Position numbers and translations under genes: made by a program. A stretch of DNA of 64,000 nucleotides from Bostrychus sinensis (Eukaryota; Chordata; Actinopteri; Gobiiformes; Eleotridae). The stretch spans positions 8,254,624 through 8,318,623 of the forward strand of contig CM036242.1 in assembly GCA_020698575.1 (NCBI GenBank), read 5' to 3'. Below the pieces are notes generated by a model that worked only from the letters and a program-made list of their open reading frames with translations, did not search any database and was not told the origin of the DNA. Below, piece by piece: positions 11,810 through 23,789 of the stretch. Each line of letters starts with the position of its first letter. Positions within the stretch are counted from its first letter, which is position 1.

Positions 11810-12288
11810 CGAAATAGTGTTGTAGTCAGGACTATGTTAATCGAGACCACCCGAGAGAGAGAAGAGTGAACCCAGACCAAGACTTTTGAGGACTGAGACC
11901 AAGTTGAGACCAAGATCAAGGCGAGACCATGTTGGGACCAAACTCTGTGAACAAACATTAAAATCAAGGAGAACATGTTTAAAAATTGGTTCAAATCATT
12001 ATTCAATGATTCAATGCAACAGACTCCACAAACAAACAGAGAACAGAACATTATCCTGGTTCTTCTGATGTAGAAAACTAATGACTTAAAATTATGAAGA
12101 ATTGTATTTTCTAATGTTTGGTAAAAAGATAAAAAATCTCACAGACCACCATATCTGAGACTGCGACAAAACTGAGTAAACTTGGATTCGAGACCAAGAC
12201 CAAGTAAAACTGCAGCTGAGGCCGAGACGAGATCAAGACCATAAAAAAACTGTCTCAAGACCAAGACCGCTCTCAGGGGCTGCAGCAG
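11810..12288. repeat. GAGACCAAGAC-rich dispersed repeat
   Basis: The words GAGACCAAG, AAGACCAAG and CGAGACC recur at both ends of this block (11850-11930 and 12180-12270), separated by a less repetitive centre. The left part begins GTGTTGTAGTCAGGAC and the right part ends AAGACCGCTCTCAGGGG. This looks like a degenerate fish MITE-like repeat; the class is unknown. Confidence 0.5.
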
Positions 12289-12691
12289 TGAAGTCAAACT
12301 AAAAAACTTGAATTTGTAATGAAGAGTTTGTCTTTTGTTGCATGTATACAGCTTATAAAATGGTGACATTTATATGGTAAAGATATATTGTTTCTGTGTA
12401 CAGTATATTCTAGTTCAGGTGCTCTAGTCACAAGGCCCTTAAATCTCACAATGGCAATGAATCTATCAAAAAAGGTTCATTTGGTCTTCCGCAAATCTTT
12501 ATTCGACTAAGGCAGGGGTCTCCAAACTATGGCCTGGGGGCCAAATGCGGCCACAGACCTTTTTTTTTTGGCCCTCAAGCTGCGTTCTCTAAATGTCACA
12601 GGTAATACTTCTAACTGCAAGGTAAAAAGCTTTGTATGACTGCACGATGCAACTGAGACTCTGATGAAAAGTGGCCATATTCTGTATAATC

Positions 12692-13063
12692 TACAGCTTT
12701 AACTAACAATTATTTTTATGATCGATTAATCCTGTTGATTATTTTTGTGAATAATTGAATAACAATCAGATGGTGAAGTGCAAGTAAATGCATGATGACC
12801 TGCTAGCCTAGCTGTTTCTTAACAAGACAAAGCTACAAGTATATTACTTGAGGATGTTTTTTTTTTATCCTAAAAGCCAAATGAACATTCTCTTTTATTG
12901 TTTCTCTGGCTTTACTGCTCTGTCTTGGTAATAGAACCTCCTTTTCTCAGCAGTTGGAATGCTTCAAAGCCTCAGATAGCGATTAATCGATTACTAAATT
13001 AGTTCACAATTATTTTGATAATCGATTATAAGTGATTATTTTTGATTAGTTGTTGCAGCCCTA
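12692..13063. mobile_element. hAT-type MITE (TAGGGCTGCAACTAA family)
   Basis: The right end reads CAACTAATC-type sequence in complement (GATTAGTTGTTGCAGCCCTA); the left end is a decayed version, TACAGCTTTAACTAAC. Both sides carry the inner motif of ATCGATTA repeats. A perfect 8-bp target-site duplication, GTATAATC, flanks it at 12684-12691 and 13064-13071. Eight-bp duplications are the hallmark of hAT insertion. It is 372 bp long and non-coding. Confidence 0.8.
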
Positions 13064-13682
13064 GTATAATCCAACTTTTTAGGAAGCAGTCATTATGTAC
13101 ATGATGTCCTTTTTTTCTACTAGAGTGATGTCTGCAGCTTCTGCCCTCTTGTGGCAGCGACCAGGATTCTCGTGTGTAGCCAGGTCTCAGTTATCATGTT
13201 TTTATATGTATGGAGTTATTTCTAGACATTAATAGCTCCATAACAAATACTGAGATGTGAGGTGGTCCTGGCATTAAGGGAGAAAATGGAAATCAATGGT
13301 TGGTGGTGCCCAGAAAAAAAATAATTCAGTGATACTACCTGTACATGCAAAGCTTCTGTGTCAGTAAGGACAAGTTATCAGCAGAAGAGTTCATTCACAG
13401 CACTGTTCTCCGTCACTCTTTCCCCCTCTGCCCCTTTCTCTGTCGCTCCAAAAAGTTTCGCAACTCAATAATTTGCACACAGCGAACAGAGCTAAACTCA
13501 CATAGACAGCAGTATAAACCTGCTCCACACTGTGTCCTGCAGAGGACAGAGAGGTCAACAGTGGTTTGATCAATAAAAGTAATGTAGGCTTACAACTACG
13601 TGTAATGTTTGTAGGTGCTGACTTCTCTGCAGGTTTAAAGTTACCCTAATATTTACTCACATAGGGGCATGGCATGCTGCTA

Positions 13683-14350
13683 AATGTTTACCTGCTGTTT
13701 GTACTCTCACAGTAAAACAGAGTGGACCAGGTCTTTTTCCCTAGCTCCAAGCACCCACTTGAAGCAGGCAGACTGTGGCGGGTCAGTACCTTACTGGCTG
13801 GGGGCTGCCCAGCTTGAGGTGGGTGGTAGGTGACCAGTGGGACTGCGATGGTCCCTCCCACTGTCAGAGACAACCCGTAGCACCTGGACCTACGCCAAGT
13901 TGGCCCTGGCTTATAACTCATAACTGCTGTCTCCCATGTTGTTGCTGACATCATAAACAATGGCACTGATGTGGCCTCTCCAGGGCGCAGGCCTGGGCAT
14001 GGTGTATGGAGATCCTGGGCTGCCCGGACATCAGGATCCCCCTCTCGGCCATAGTCGTCATCCAACCGCCTTAGGTGCTCCGCTCCGAATTTTGTTTCTG
14101 GGTTTACACCCATAGCCTTTTCTCCTCCCGAAGATATCCACAGGGCAGTGGAACCATAATCCAATGGCTGTGGCAGTTAAAGCTCTTCATCCGCCATGGC
14201 CGGTGACCTGCGTGGAGGAGGTTCATATGTCCAGTGGTGCCATGTAAACACCACCCCCTCACATGGTTTAGCCCGCCAGCTGAGGCGGTTTCCCGGGCGG
14301 ACCAGGTGGAAACACCTGTTTTATATGAGGAGTTACATAGCTGTGGCAAT
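13683..14350. repeat. GC-rich repeat-like block ending in (AAT)n
   Basis: A 650-bp stretch with much higher GC content than its surroundings, ending in AATAATAATAATATTAAT. A GC-rich body with a simple A/T tail on the + strand would suit the 3' end of a retroelement. A 158-aa minus-strand frame (13688-14164) covers part of it but shows no domain I recognise. Class is uncertain. Confidence 0.4.
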
Positions 14351-15727
14351 AATAATAATATTAATACCTAATTAAATAATTGGTTAAAGTTAGTAGTTTG
14401 ACAAGTGTCTGAGTCTGTGGCCTATTTGTTATTTCTTCACTTCTAAGTTCAGATTCAAAACAAACAGTAAACTATAGACCCTTAAAACGACAAATGTACA
14501 TTTGCAGTTCTGTGGGGAAGTATTATTCTCTGCTAAAAAGCCTATTGTAGCCTGACTGAGAACAAAAATACAGTTAGCTGGCTTTATTATTTATCCAATA
14601 GTCATATTCAGGCCCGCGAACCAAGATTAAGTTTGACACCCCTTGAGTTAGGAAGACGGCGCTATCTGCAGACCGACCTCTTTAGAACAGCATCCCAGAG
14701 GCGAGAGAGGAGGTAGTTAGAAAAAAGGAACACAAAACAGAAAGCGAATACGAAATGACAGGTGCATGCAGTAAAATGAAAAGCCAAACAAGAGATCCTT
14801 AAATCTGCAGTTTCAGTCCACTGCAAGAGGAAAAAACACTTAATGAGCTGGAAGAAATCTAAGATCTTTAGGATAGAGGGACAACAAGCACCATCTTTAG
14901 ATTAAGGAGGCAACTGAAATCTGTAGACGAGTGTACAGGACAGTAAACCGGGACGATGGGGCCTACCTGCTGTCTCGCACCTGGAATGTTGCTCTAAAGA
15001 AGTCACACTGCAGATGGCGGTGTCATCCAACAGCACCAAAACCTGTTTAAATCAGCTGACAACATCACGTGACCCTTGAGTGCACGGAAGTGAGCAGTAG
15101 AAACAAATCAAGGTACTAAAACAACATACTGGTCTGTAAAAAGAAACCTCAGTCGGGTAATGAGAATATTTTCTTCCTGGAGCATACAATGTTCCAGAGC
15201 CACACCATAAACTCCATAGTCATTCCTTTTTTTTGACCCATTAGTGTCGTTATCAAAATGTTACTCACATTTTTATGGATGCACAACAAAAGTGTCTTGT
15301 CTTTTTGCTGTATCACTTAAAACGGCTGACCAAGACCGGATATTGCTGACAGAAATTCCCAATAGTATCATGAGAGAGTGTAAAAAAGGCTAATGAATAT
15401 TACACACCAGCATGAATATAGCACTTTGTCCCTGTTCTATTCCGGATACTGTCTTCATAAAAAGGGAGAGTGGCCCAGATGAGAACCATTAAAGGCAGCA
15501 CTCATTCTGTCACTGACTCCACTGAAGCCTCTTCATAACAGCAGATGTCCCGGCTGCAAAGTTCATCCGTAATATTAATAATTCTCTGTGGCAGACTGTT
15601 TTTTTATGCATGCATGAAGTGTGTTGTAAAGGCACACAGACTGTTGGATGGGATAAGGCCAGGGCTGTCATGGAGAATCAAAGAACCAGGGCAAGTCAGG
15701 TACGGGGGTCACAAAGTGGAAACTAAA

Positions 15728-15950
15728 TTGCCGTCATTGTTAAACAGTCAGCTCATTTATCTATCTGTTAGCATCATGTTGCAAAGTCAGTGCTAATTAG
15801 CCATTTTATGCTCTGTCTATTCCTCACCGTTGCCAGCAGGGGGTGACAGACACCTAATCCAAGTGTTTTCAGCAAAGTGAAGTAACAGCTACCCAAAATA
15901 AGATATTTTCTATACATGTATTATTTAAAGTTATAAAATATGAAGTACTA
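15728..15950 (+). repeat. Dispersed repeat, copy 1 (second copy near 48.5 kb)
   Basis: This stretch shares long matching runs with 48497-48690, including GTCAGCTCATTTATCTATCT, GCCATTTTATGCTCTGTC and GTGACAGACACCTAATCCAA. The two copies are in the same orientation and clearly diverged. No ends or coding content were recognised. Confidence 0.65.
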
Positions 15951-15989
15951 ATGCAAGGATGACAAAAATAATTTCAGTTAGCCCGAAAG

Positions 15990-16100
15990 AAAAAACAGGA
16001 CTAAACCAGGTCTAAACCAGGACAAATATCGAACTAAACCAGAATTAATCCAGAACTAACCTGGGTCTTAACCAGGTTTAAACCAGGTCTAAACTATGGA
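15990..16100 (+). repeat. CTAAACCAG tandem-like repeat
   Basis: Variants of GGTCTAAACCAG and AACTAAACCAGGA repeat at about 11-13-bp spacing. A similar short run (GCTAAACCAGGACAAGG) follows the next element at 16879, which suggests that the element may have inserted into or beside a longer tract. Confidence 0.6.
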
Positions 16101-16215
16101 TCTGGATCAAGAGAGTGGTATCAGGCAGCGATCAAGGATGTTTAAATGATTGGATTGGATCAGGATTTAGTCACATGATCAACTGTCATGAACTAAAACA
16201 CAAACCACTTGCAGT

Positions 16216-16878
16216 AGGGTTGGGCATAAAAAACAAATTAATTTGATTCATTTACTTTTTTAAATTTTGGATGATGTCAAAAGAAGCTCTATCGTATGAT
16301 CAACTTGGAGTGGAAATAGCGTCCTCCACTCCTGCAGCTGTTCACAGTGTTGTAGCTAATGCTACTGCTAGTGCAGATGCTAAAAACACTAATAATGGTA
16401 GAGAAAGGAGTCCTTTTACCTCTGTAATGCCTTCATTTAGATGTGGCAGCAGTTTGGCAAAAACAAACAGCATAGTGCGATGCTGCATCCTGCAGCGCTT
16501 TACATACTTTGTTTACATATGCTGATTAGCCAAATGCTATGCTTAGTGTATTTAATAGGCCTCATATGGTGTGTATAAGTTATAATAGACATGGCCTTTA
16601 GAAGCAGAGAGGGCTTAAACTAAAAGACATTATGTTTTCACTGATGTCACTGTGAGAGTAATGCACACTGCTGCTTTGCTGCTGTTATTGTTTGTTATTT
16701 AGCAACAAAAAAAAATATATATATATATAGCTATGCAGTATGTTAGCTGTTACAAAATGCAAAAAAAAAAATATATATATATATACTGAAAAAGATTGGT
16801 TTTGGATCGGCCAAAACTAAATATTTAATGATCAGTATCGGATTGAGACCTAAAAAAAGTTGATCGGGACATCCCTAG
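16216..16878. mobile_element. hAT-like element with GATCGGGACATCCCTA end
   Basis: The right end reads GATCGGGACATCCCTAGG; in complement this is TAGGGATGTCCCGATC, a well-known fish hAT-type terminus. The left end TAGGGTTGGGCAT is less similar, so the boundary is approximate. Two (AT)n runs, each preceded by an A-run, lie near 16709 and 16771. The interior (CTAATGCTACTGCTAGTGC and GTGAGAGTAATGCACACTGC) recurs at 52.75-52.99 kb. The 84-aa frame at 16271 lies in this repeat and is not credited as a gene. Confidence 0.55.
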
Positions 16879-16989
16879 GCTAAACCAGGACAAGGCAGTG
16901 GTCTAAACTTCAGAGCACAGTACCACCAGAAGAAGCCCGAGTACCATCAGTGGCACCTGTACCACAGTTTGAGAAGCACCACCCTAGAT

Positions 16990-19972
16990 ATAAATAAAAC
17001 TCTGAATACACCCAGATACATACATGCAACGTTCAAACGTGTCATCAGACCTGATCTTTCGGGACGCTGTAAGGCCACACCTAGCATTATAACTGGCCAC
17101 GCTAGATTTGATCACTGTCCAGATTGGAGCAGCAGGTCTCGAGTGGGGCACTGTCTGACCTGTAGCTGTAATCTTATATTTGATTGCAGAGATTGCACAG
17201 TCTGTCAGTTGGCGGCTTAAAAGTATGTTCTGAAGTTTTGAGGACAATTTTAAACTTTCTGGTGGTTGGCTCTGGAAAATATTATATCTAACAACTGTGA
17301 TACTGTAGAAACTTGTACAATAAAACCCAGTGAATACTTTGGGCTCATGTCAGGTGGGCACAGATTAGTGATGTGTGAATTGATACCAAAGTATTGATAC
17401 TTGCGATACCAGATTATTTATGGTAGTAATCTGATGGCTAGAGATACTTTAGTAGCAATGACAAACATATTATGTTAATAATCTAAATTACTTCTCCAGC
17501 AATGTGGTGTTAACAGGTCTGTCCAAATCCATTCTGTCCTGCTGCTACTGTGTCATAAAGTAACCATTATTTGTAACATGTTTGTATATAAGAACTGATA
17601 TCATGAAATGTTTGTGTTCATTAATCTTAGACTGACTTATTTCTGACTTGTATGGATTTACTTGTGGGTTTGAACCATGTGCTGAAGTTCTAATATGAAC
17701 CTTGGACACAGGACATTTAGGGAAATGTTAGCCTGGCCAGCCAGTCCGTCCTACTTTCTTTTCGAAAGCAGAACAGTCTGGTTTCTCAGTAATAGCAAAG
17801 TGTTTTGGAACTGGCCTATCACAGCCATTTATCTGCAGTGCATCTTACAAATACAGAAGCTAATCTCCTAGCAAAATAACCAAGATGGCGCCAGACCGAT
17901 ATTAATAACTTCTTTCACCTGATTAACAGCTTTAGTGCTTTCCTTCGTCACCTGTTCATTCTGCTGAAGTCCGCATTGTTTTTTTCAAACAAACCCCTTT
18001 TTCCACAAGTTTCCACAGCACTTCTGTTCAGAAATAAGTACCGAGTTGCTAATATTACGGTGTATTCTGGTGTTTTATGGCAAAACCAGCAAGAATCCAC
18101 CATGTTTGTTTTGATTACAGGTTTGCAATGCACCACTTACGTTCCGCCCTTCATTTCTCTGATTGGTTACTCTGTGATTGTTCCGCCCATAGAAATGAAA
18201 CTCAGACTATGACTTACAAGACTAACTTCTTTGTATAGAATAGGAAAAGGACTCAGTCTGGCCGGCCTAAGCAAGGGAAATGCACCACAAGTCATATGAC
18301 CTTCTCGGCTCTCAAGTTTACAGAGAGATATTTAGCTCTCCATCTGTGACTGGTTCTTGCCCTCTTTCCAACCTGGCCTTCAGTTCAGTTCAGTTTATTT
18401 GCCATTTGCAGTATAAAAAACTACATTGGAAAACAGCTGCAAAGAGCTCACAGTGCACTGACAAACATACAAAACACAAGCCTAAAAAAACAACAACTCA
18501 TGGACATGTCCTAAATAAAAGAAAAAATACTAAAAAGCTACACATTCATATACTGGCGGAGCGCTCTGTCTGCCTTCTGCGCTCATTCTGTCCATAATTC
18601 GGTTAATTTCCCCAGACCTTGCAGATACAGGACAAATGGAGCAGTACATGCATTGACCGTTGGGGGCGCTAGTGAACACAGATCGACAATCACAGCAGAA
18701 GAAATGGCTGAACTTTTTGGGAGTGACTAAAGCAAGTTAGTCACGGTTTATTCAAATACTGAACAGACCCTTTACCTCTATTTTCACCTCATTATATATA
18801 TTTTTATTCATTAAATGTGATGTAAAAACCTTCCTCTGTCAGCGCCGCCATGTTGTTGTATTTACTTAACACACACAATGACATAGAAAACTTTTGGAAG
18901 TGTAAATGCTGTGACGCCAACAGTGCTAACGTATGAAATGGGAGAATAAATAACCCTTATGTCTCCCTGAATCTTCTCCCGCCTTGGCCTCGTTTCTTAA
19001 ATCCTCTCAGACCTCTTGACTACAATTTTAATGAATACAGATAAGGAAAAAAAGCAATAAAAAAGCAATAGTTGTGACTGTAAGGGGTGGTATTGGTATC
19101 ACCAACACCAGTCTTGGTTGGTATTGAATGGAAAGTGAAAAAGCTTGCATCAGTAGTAAAGATGTTCTAACTCTAACTATCCACCAGCGCTCAAACACTG
19201 ACTCACCTGATGCTTCTCTTGTCGATGTTCATTTATCAGTGCAAAAATTACAAGAAAACTGATGTATATGTAAACACCACTTGCATATCTGCAGCAAGAA
19301 GTGAGTCTCTTAAACCTTGTTGAATATGCAGTGTCCTCACAAGCCTTTTTCTCCTTTAAACAGCTGTGTTGTGTTCTGATGAAGCACAGCATCAAACACC
19401 TTTCACTTGTGTGACAGCCTGAGGTCCTTCTGGAGGTGATTCTTAGAAAGTCAATTAGAGGTAAAAACATGTGAGACAGCTGCAAACTGTTCTTCAAAAG
19501 TGACTGAAATTAACAGAACTAAACTCAATACAAGGCAACAGATCAGATTTAAATGGTTCTTAAATGATCTGCCTTGAATAACTCTTTTACCACATAAGGT
19601 GAGGAGTATAGTATGGGATCTTCAGTCTCATCTAAATACTATCAAGGCTACTTTGGGCCTGAGGTGCACCCTGAAGGGTCTCCATGCAGTTCCTATTCAA
19701 TACTACTTTGTGGACAAATAACCAGAAACTACCTGCTGCAAATGAGAATATGAGTTTATAAAATATTCAGTATATTGTAGCTTTTGTGTTGTTGTGTTTA
19801 TTTGCTTCAAACTTTAGATATTAATGCAAACTCAAAAAATAGGTGATATTTTCAGTCTTGTCTGTGTGGTCATCCAGTTATGTTTAATGGGAATTTTTAG
19901 GGGAACACAAATAAGCTTTGCATGTATTGTAACCAGTAGTGAGTAGGACAATGGCAGAAATTTGTGCCATAA
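16990..19972. other. Intronic sequence with scattered repeat-like pieces
   Basis: No exon or intact element was recognised in these 3 kb. Short stretches look repeat-derived: GTATTGATACTTGCGATACC near 17390, CAGTTCAGTTCAGTTTATTT near 18382, and GTTGGGGGCGCTAGTG near 18660. Reading frames of 60-106 codons here lack motifs and splice context. Confidence 0.35.
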
Positions 19973-19980
19973 CCTTAGAC

Positions 19981-20418
19981 CGGCCAGTCGTGGCCCCTTA
20001 AATTTCCAAAAATCCCTCGCGGACCCCCAACAATAAAACTTCCCTCTATTCAGAAGACTCTGCCATGTTTTTCTCCATATGTTTCTTTTATAAAAACGTT
20101 ACAAAAACACTGATTATTGACTAAAAATTGTTTTAAAGCAATATTTTAAAACAAGTATACAACTGTAATTCATTTCAAATGTTTTTATGTACTTAATGTT
20201 TTTAGATATTTAATATTTCTATTGACTTTTTATATTTTTTAAACATATATTTTATGTTTTATTTGTTTTTATGAACCAAAACATGTGTCTGAAATAATAA
20301 TAATAATAATATAATAAATAAATAAATTCAAATTGAAAAATAGACAGCCTCTGGGGGCCCCCCTGTAGTACCTTCGCGGACCCCCAGGGGGCCCCGGACC
20401 CCACTTTGGGAACCACTG
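19981..20418. mobile_element. hAT MITE, copy 1, left terminus missing
   Basis: Homologous along its length to 29287-29730 and ending ACTTTGGGAACCACTG like that copy. An 8-bp duplication CCTTAGAC flanks it exactly (19973-19980 and 20419-20426). The left end begins CGGCCAGTCGTGG, which aligns about 18 bp inside the sister copy, so the usual CAG...TTTCCCAAAG terminus is absent even though the target duplication is intact. It is 438 bp long, contains an (AAT)n/(AAAT)n run and is non-coding. Confidence 0.85.
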
Positions 20419-20426
20419 CCTTAGAC

Positions 20427-22543
20427 CAATAAACTTTTCTTGCAGTTAAAGGTAATATGAGCCCCTACTGGTTTAACCTGGTACTGCACTCTGCTTTGTA
20501 CAAGTTACCATAGCTAAACTTTGGTCAGTGTACACATGCTATACCTTATTTTAAATGCAAACTGAGCAAATGTACATAATTACTTAGCATTCATACAACA
20601 GCTGACACAGTTAGTACAATACTCCTCAATGTTTTATTGGACAATAAATACTCAAACTAGTACTATACTTTTAATCAGGGAAGCATTCAGGATTGGGACA
20701 ACTGCTTGGTTTTCATGATTAGATAGATAGTCACCCTTTTTAACTTGCCTTTTGTAAATAGCAAGTCTTCATTATTAGCAAACTAGCTCAAATAGGTCAC
20801 CTGTCTTCAGGCTTCTCTCTGCTTCCAGACCATATGTTTGCATCTTCTTGTCATATATTATTTTCAACTTTTACCTTGAAGCATTATAGGTTAGTACCAA
20901 GTGGTTTTGTAGCCATTAGTCACGCCTACACCTTAGATCTGGCAACCCGAATGTGGAGTTCTCTCTGCTTTTGTGATTGCATGGACGGAGATACATGGAT
21001 TTTTACAACCAAAACACAAAGCAAAACATTAACAACTTTCACATAACAGAAACTGAGTACTTTTTTTGTTTGTTTCTTTGTTTTTTGTCCAGTGCAATGA
21101 CAGAACTTAGGAAATATAAAATAAATATTAATCAGTTGTATAAACAGTGTAAAGAAAGCTTTTTTTTTACCAGCAATTCATAATTGTAAGTGTAACTCTA
21201 TTTTTTCTATATATTTTAACAATGTCCTGCAGCATGAGCACAGGACTTCCCTACAGTTTGCCATTTTGAATTCTTGTCATAAATTTGGTAGACAATACAG
21301 CTGTCAGCACTGCAGTACACCAAACACACACATTACCAGTTTTTGAGAAAATTAGGATTTTACTAAAATTATTAATAAAATAACAGTTTTTTTGGGCCTT
21401 TAGCTCACAGCCTTAACTCCAGAAGTCTGTCTGGCCTATAAATGATAGATGGGTCCTGTAGGTTTTCTTGCAACTGCCTGTTTAAAAACCTGATACTTCA
21501 TTAAGCTGATTTTAAGAGCATTGTAGGATTCAGGTGCAGTTAAAAGTCTTGTATTACCTGACACTAGTGACTTATTTTGCTGACTACATGAATATACTGA
21601 ATGACCAGGTTACTCCAGTGTGCACAAAGCAAGACTCCTGCCTACATAAACGCTGATAAGGGAAATCAACTCTTCACCATTCATCTTTCCCTCTGCTGTC
21701 TCCATCTCTCTGCTGTTGTGTCGTACAGTCCCATCATTTGAATTCAGCTGAAGTTTATGAAAAATTGCCTACGTGATGTATTGTTTAAGTGGGCGAAGCG
21801 GCTGGAGATGAACACCCCATGCCTTTTTATACCATCCCATTATTCCAGAGTGGAATTAAAGTGCAGCCAATGAACAAAACATCTCCAACACTTTATCTCC
21901 TCTCTGCTGTACGCTGATGAATTGAATTATGGAGAGTGTCGTGATCCTGGAGCAAAAATCTATAGCAATCACAGAGGGAGGAGATGCAGATAAAGAGAAG
22001 TGAGTTGGAAAATGATTTTAGACCTCTGAGACAAATGAGATGAGGATTGCACAAGGGGCAGCGGTGCACTATCACAAAGATGAATTGTTTTTTATGGACC
22101 GCACACACACATTACCTCGCCTGCTAAATCACATTCCAGCCAGGTAAATAATTTGACTTTCGCATCAGAGAAGAGAGATGTTTGTCTGTTATTATGTATG
22201 AGAATGAAGATGTGCTGAGAATTCCATGCGAGTATCTCCAGCTTATTGTTTTTCTTTACAAAACTCACATTATGCACTATGCAACGTCACTCAGGCCCTC
22301 TCCTGAAATCTTAAGGTTTTCTTGATTGTTTCTGCACAACCCTTGTATGGCCCTAGAGCTATGTCCGGAGCGAGTAGATGTTTAAATATGTAAGGAGATC
22401 ATCTGTGTCCAGACATCTATGCCATGCATCTCTCCCCACTCTCGCATAAACACAAATCTTATTGACATCCTACTGATAGGACAGAATGGAGAAGAAAGCC
22501 TCCTGAAATGGCCTGGAGCTGGTGCGGTTTGTAAAGGGCTTAA
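20427..22543. other. Intronic sequence without recognised features
   Basis: AT-rich with several 60-90-codon chance frames and no family motif. The segment around 21.65-22.3 kb is relatively free of recognisable repeat wording and would be a place to look for conserved non-coding sequence, but nothing in it can be named. Confidence 0.35.
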
Positions 22544-23068
22544 CCTCTTAAACCTGAATAGAGCCCGACGGGGCTCCGCGCCCCCTTGCGTCCGCTTGTT
22601 GGGACCATAGCGGGGAGATACAACGGCTGACACACACATGTTTGACATCCTCGTGTTCGGACAATTCGTGGCAACAAAACTATCTACTTCAATTTCTATT
22701 CAACAGTTGGATTCATGTATATCTTTCCATTACTTTGTTTATTTGGCACAAATTTTGCTGCAGTAGACCAAGATATGTGAAATTTTCAATTTATGTTGTT
22801 ATTTGCTTCACTACAGGAAGGAAAAAGGCTTTTTTGGAGGCAAATATGTGTTTTTTTTTCAGGCGAAAATTCGAATAATCCATTTTAACCTCAATTTATG
22901 GTCAAACAATATAATTTATTAATATTATTGCTCTTCCACAGTAATCCCCAAAGTCCACCAATTAATTTGCTACCAAGGTTAGCTATGTTACACCTAGTAA
23001 ATGCTAAGTAAAACCTTAATAAATGTAGATATAGAATTTTCGGGAATAAGGCCTCAGAGCTTAACAGG
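22544..23068. mobile_element. piggyBac-like MITE with TTAA target duplication
   Basis: The element starts CCTCTTAAACCTGA directly after TTAA (22540-22543). It ends with the complement of CCTGTTAAGCTCTGAGG directly before TTAA (23069-23072). TTAA target sites with CCT-type inverted ends are characteristic of piggyBac. It is 525 bp long, with no transposase; the small frames inside are not genes. Confidence 0.6.
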
Positions 23069-23789
23069 TTAAGGTTAAGGCTTAAGGTTCTTGCACTCTC
23101 TGCAAAAACAATCAGTGTCACTTGCATACCTGTATAAAACTTAGCACCTCATTAAATATGCATGTGTTTAATTTGCATAATTAATAAGGCACAAACGAAC
23201 TAAAGGAAGGACTAATGCTGTGCCTGTGCTCTTAGCGTTTGTTTAGCTTGTTTCATCCTGAAATTAACAATTATGTAGAGCGTAGTGAAGAAGGATGTGT
23301 GCTCCGCTCTGTCCTCTGCTGCGCTCTCTGCCCTGATGTCACTGAGGGAAGCTGCAGGAAGCAAAGAAGCCAAAGGAATTCTATTCACATTTTCATGGAA
23401 ACAGAGAGGAAAGAATTAAACGTCTGAGTTTGCGCTGCAGTGACAGTTAGTGAGACTTCTTCATACACCTTGTCCCCTCACTCCCATGTGAATCTGTGAG
23501 TGAGAGGCGGGCTTTAGGCCAGGCGAGTATCCAATCACAAAGGGGGTTGTCTGCGAGAGTGCAGTGTGATTGGCTGTGCCACAGCGTGCTCCGCAGGGAA
23601 GGGCAGAGTGGACAAGACAGAAGCTATGGAGTGATCCTCAGTAAAAGAGTAAAATGCAGGACACAGGGAGCTCTAATTTTCTGAACGTGTCATTTGGAGT
23701 CATGCACAAAGTCAATTTATTTTATCCCCCCTGAAGTTAAAGCAGAGGGAGGCATGGAGAGACCAGGAGCAGAGGCAGGGACAGGGTAT

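Larger units (their letters stand above)
12513..14642. mobile_element. Candidate hAT element or element pair with CAGGGGT ends
   Basis: The left terminus CAGGGGTCTCCAAACTATGG and the right terminus (complement of AAGTTTGACACCCCTT) are both typical of hAT ends that begin CAGGGGTG/CTC. The 8-bp flanks are GACTAAGG and GAGTTAGG, a match of six of eight. The two ends may belong to one 2.1-kb element carrying later insertions, including the MITE at 12692-13063, or to two unrelated fragments. No transposase motif was read inside. Confidence 0.4.

Noticed and set aside
13688..14164. 158-codon minus-strand frame as a gene
   Set aside because: GC-rich repeat-like block with an (AAT)n tail; no domain, no splice sites, and the composition alone explains a long frame.
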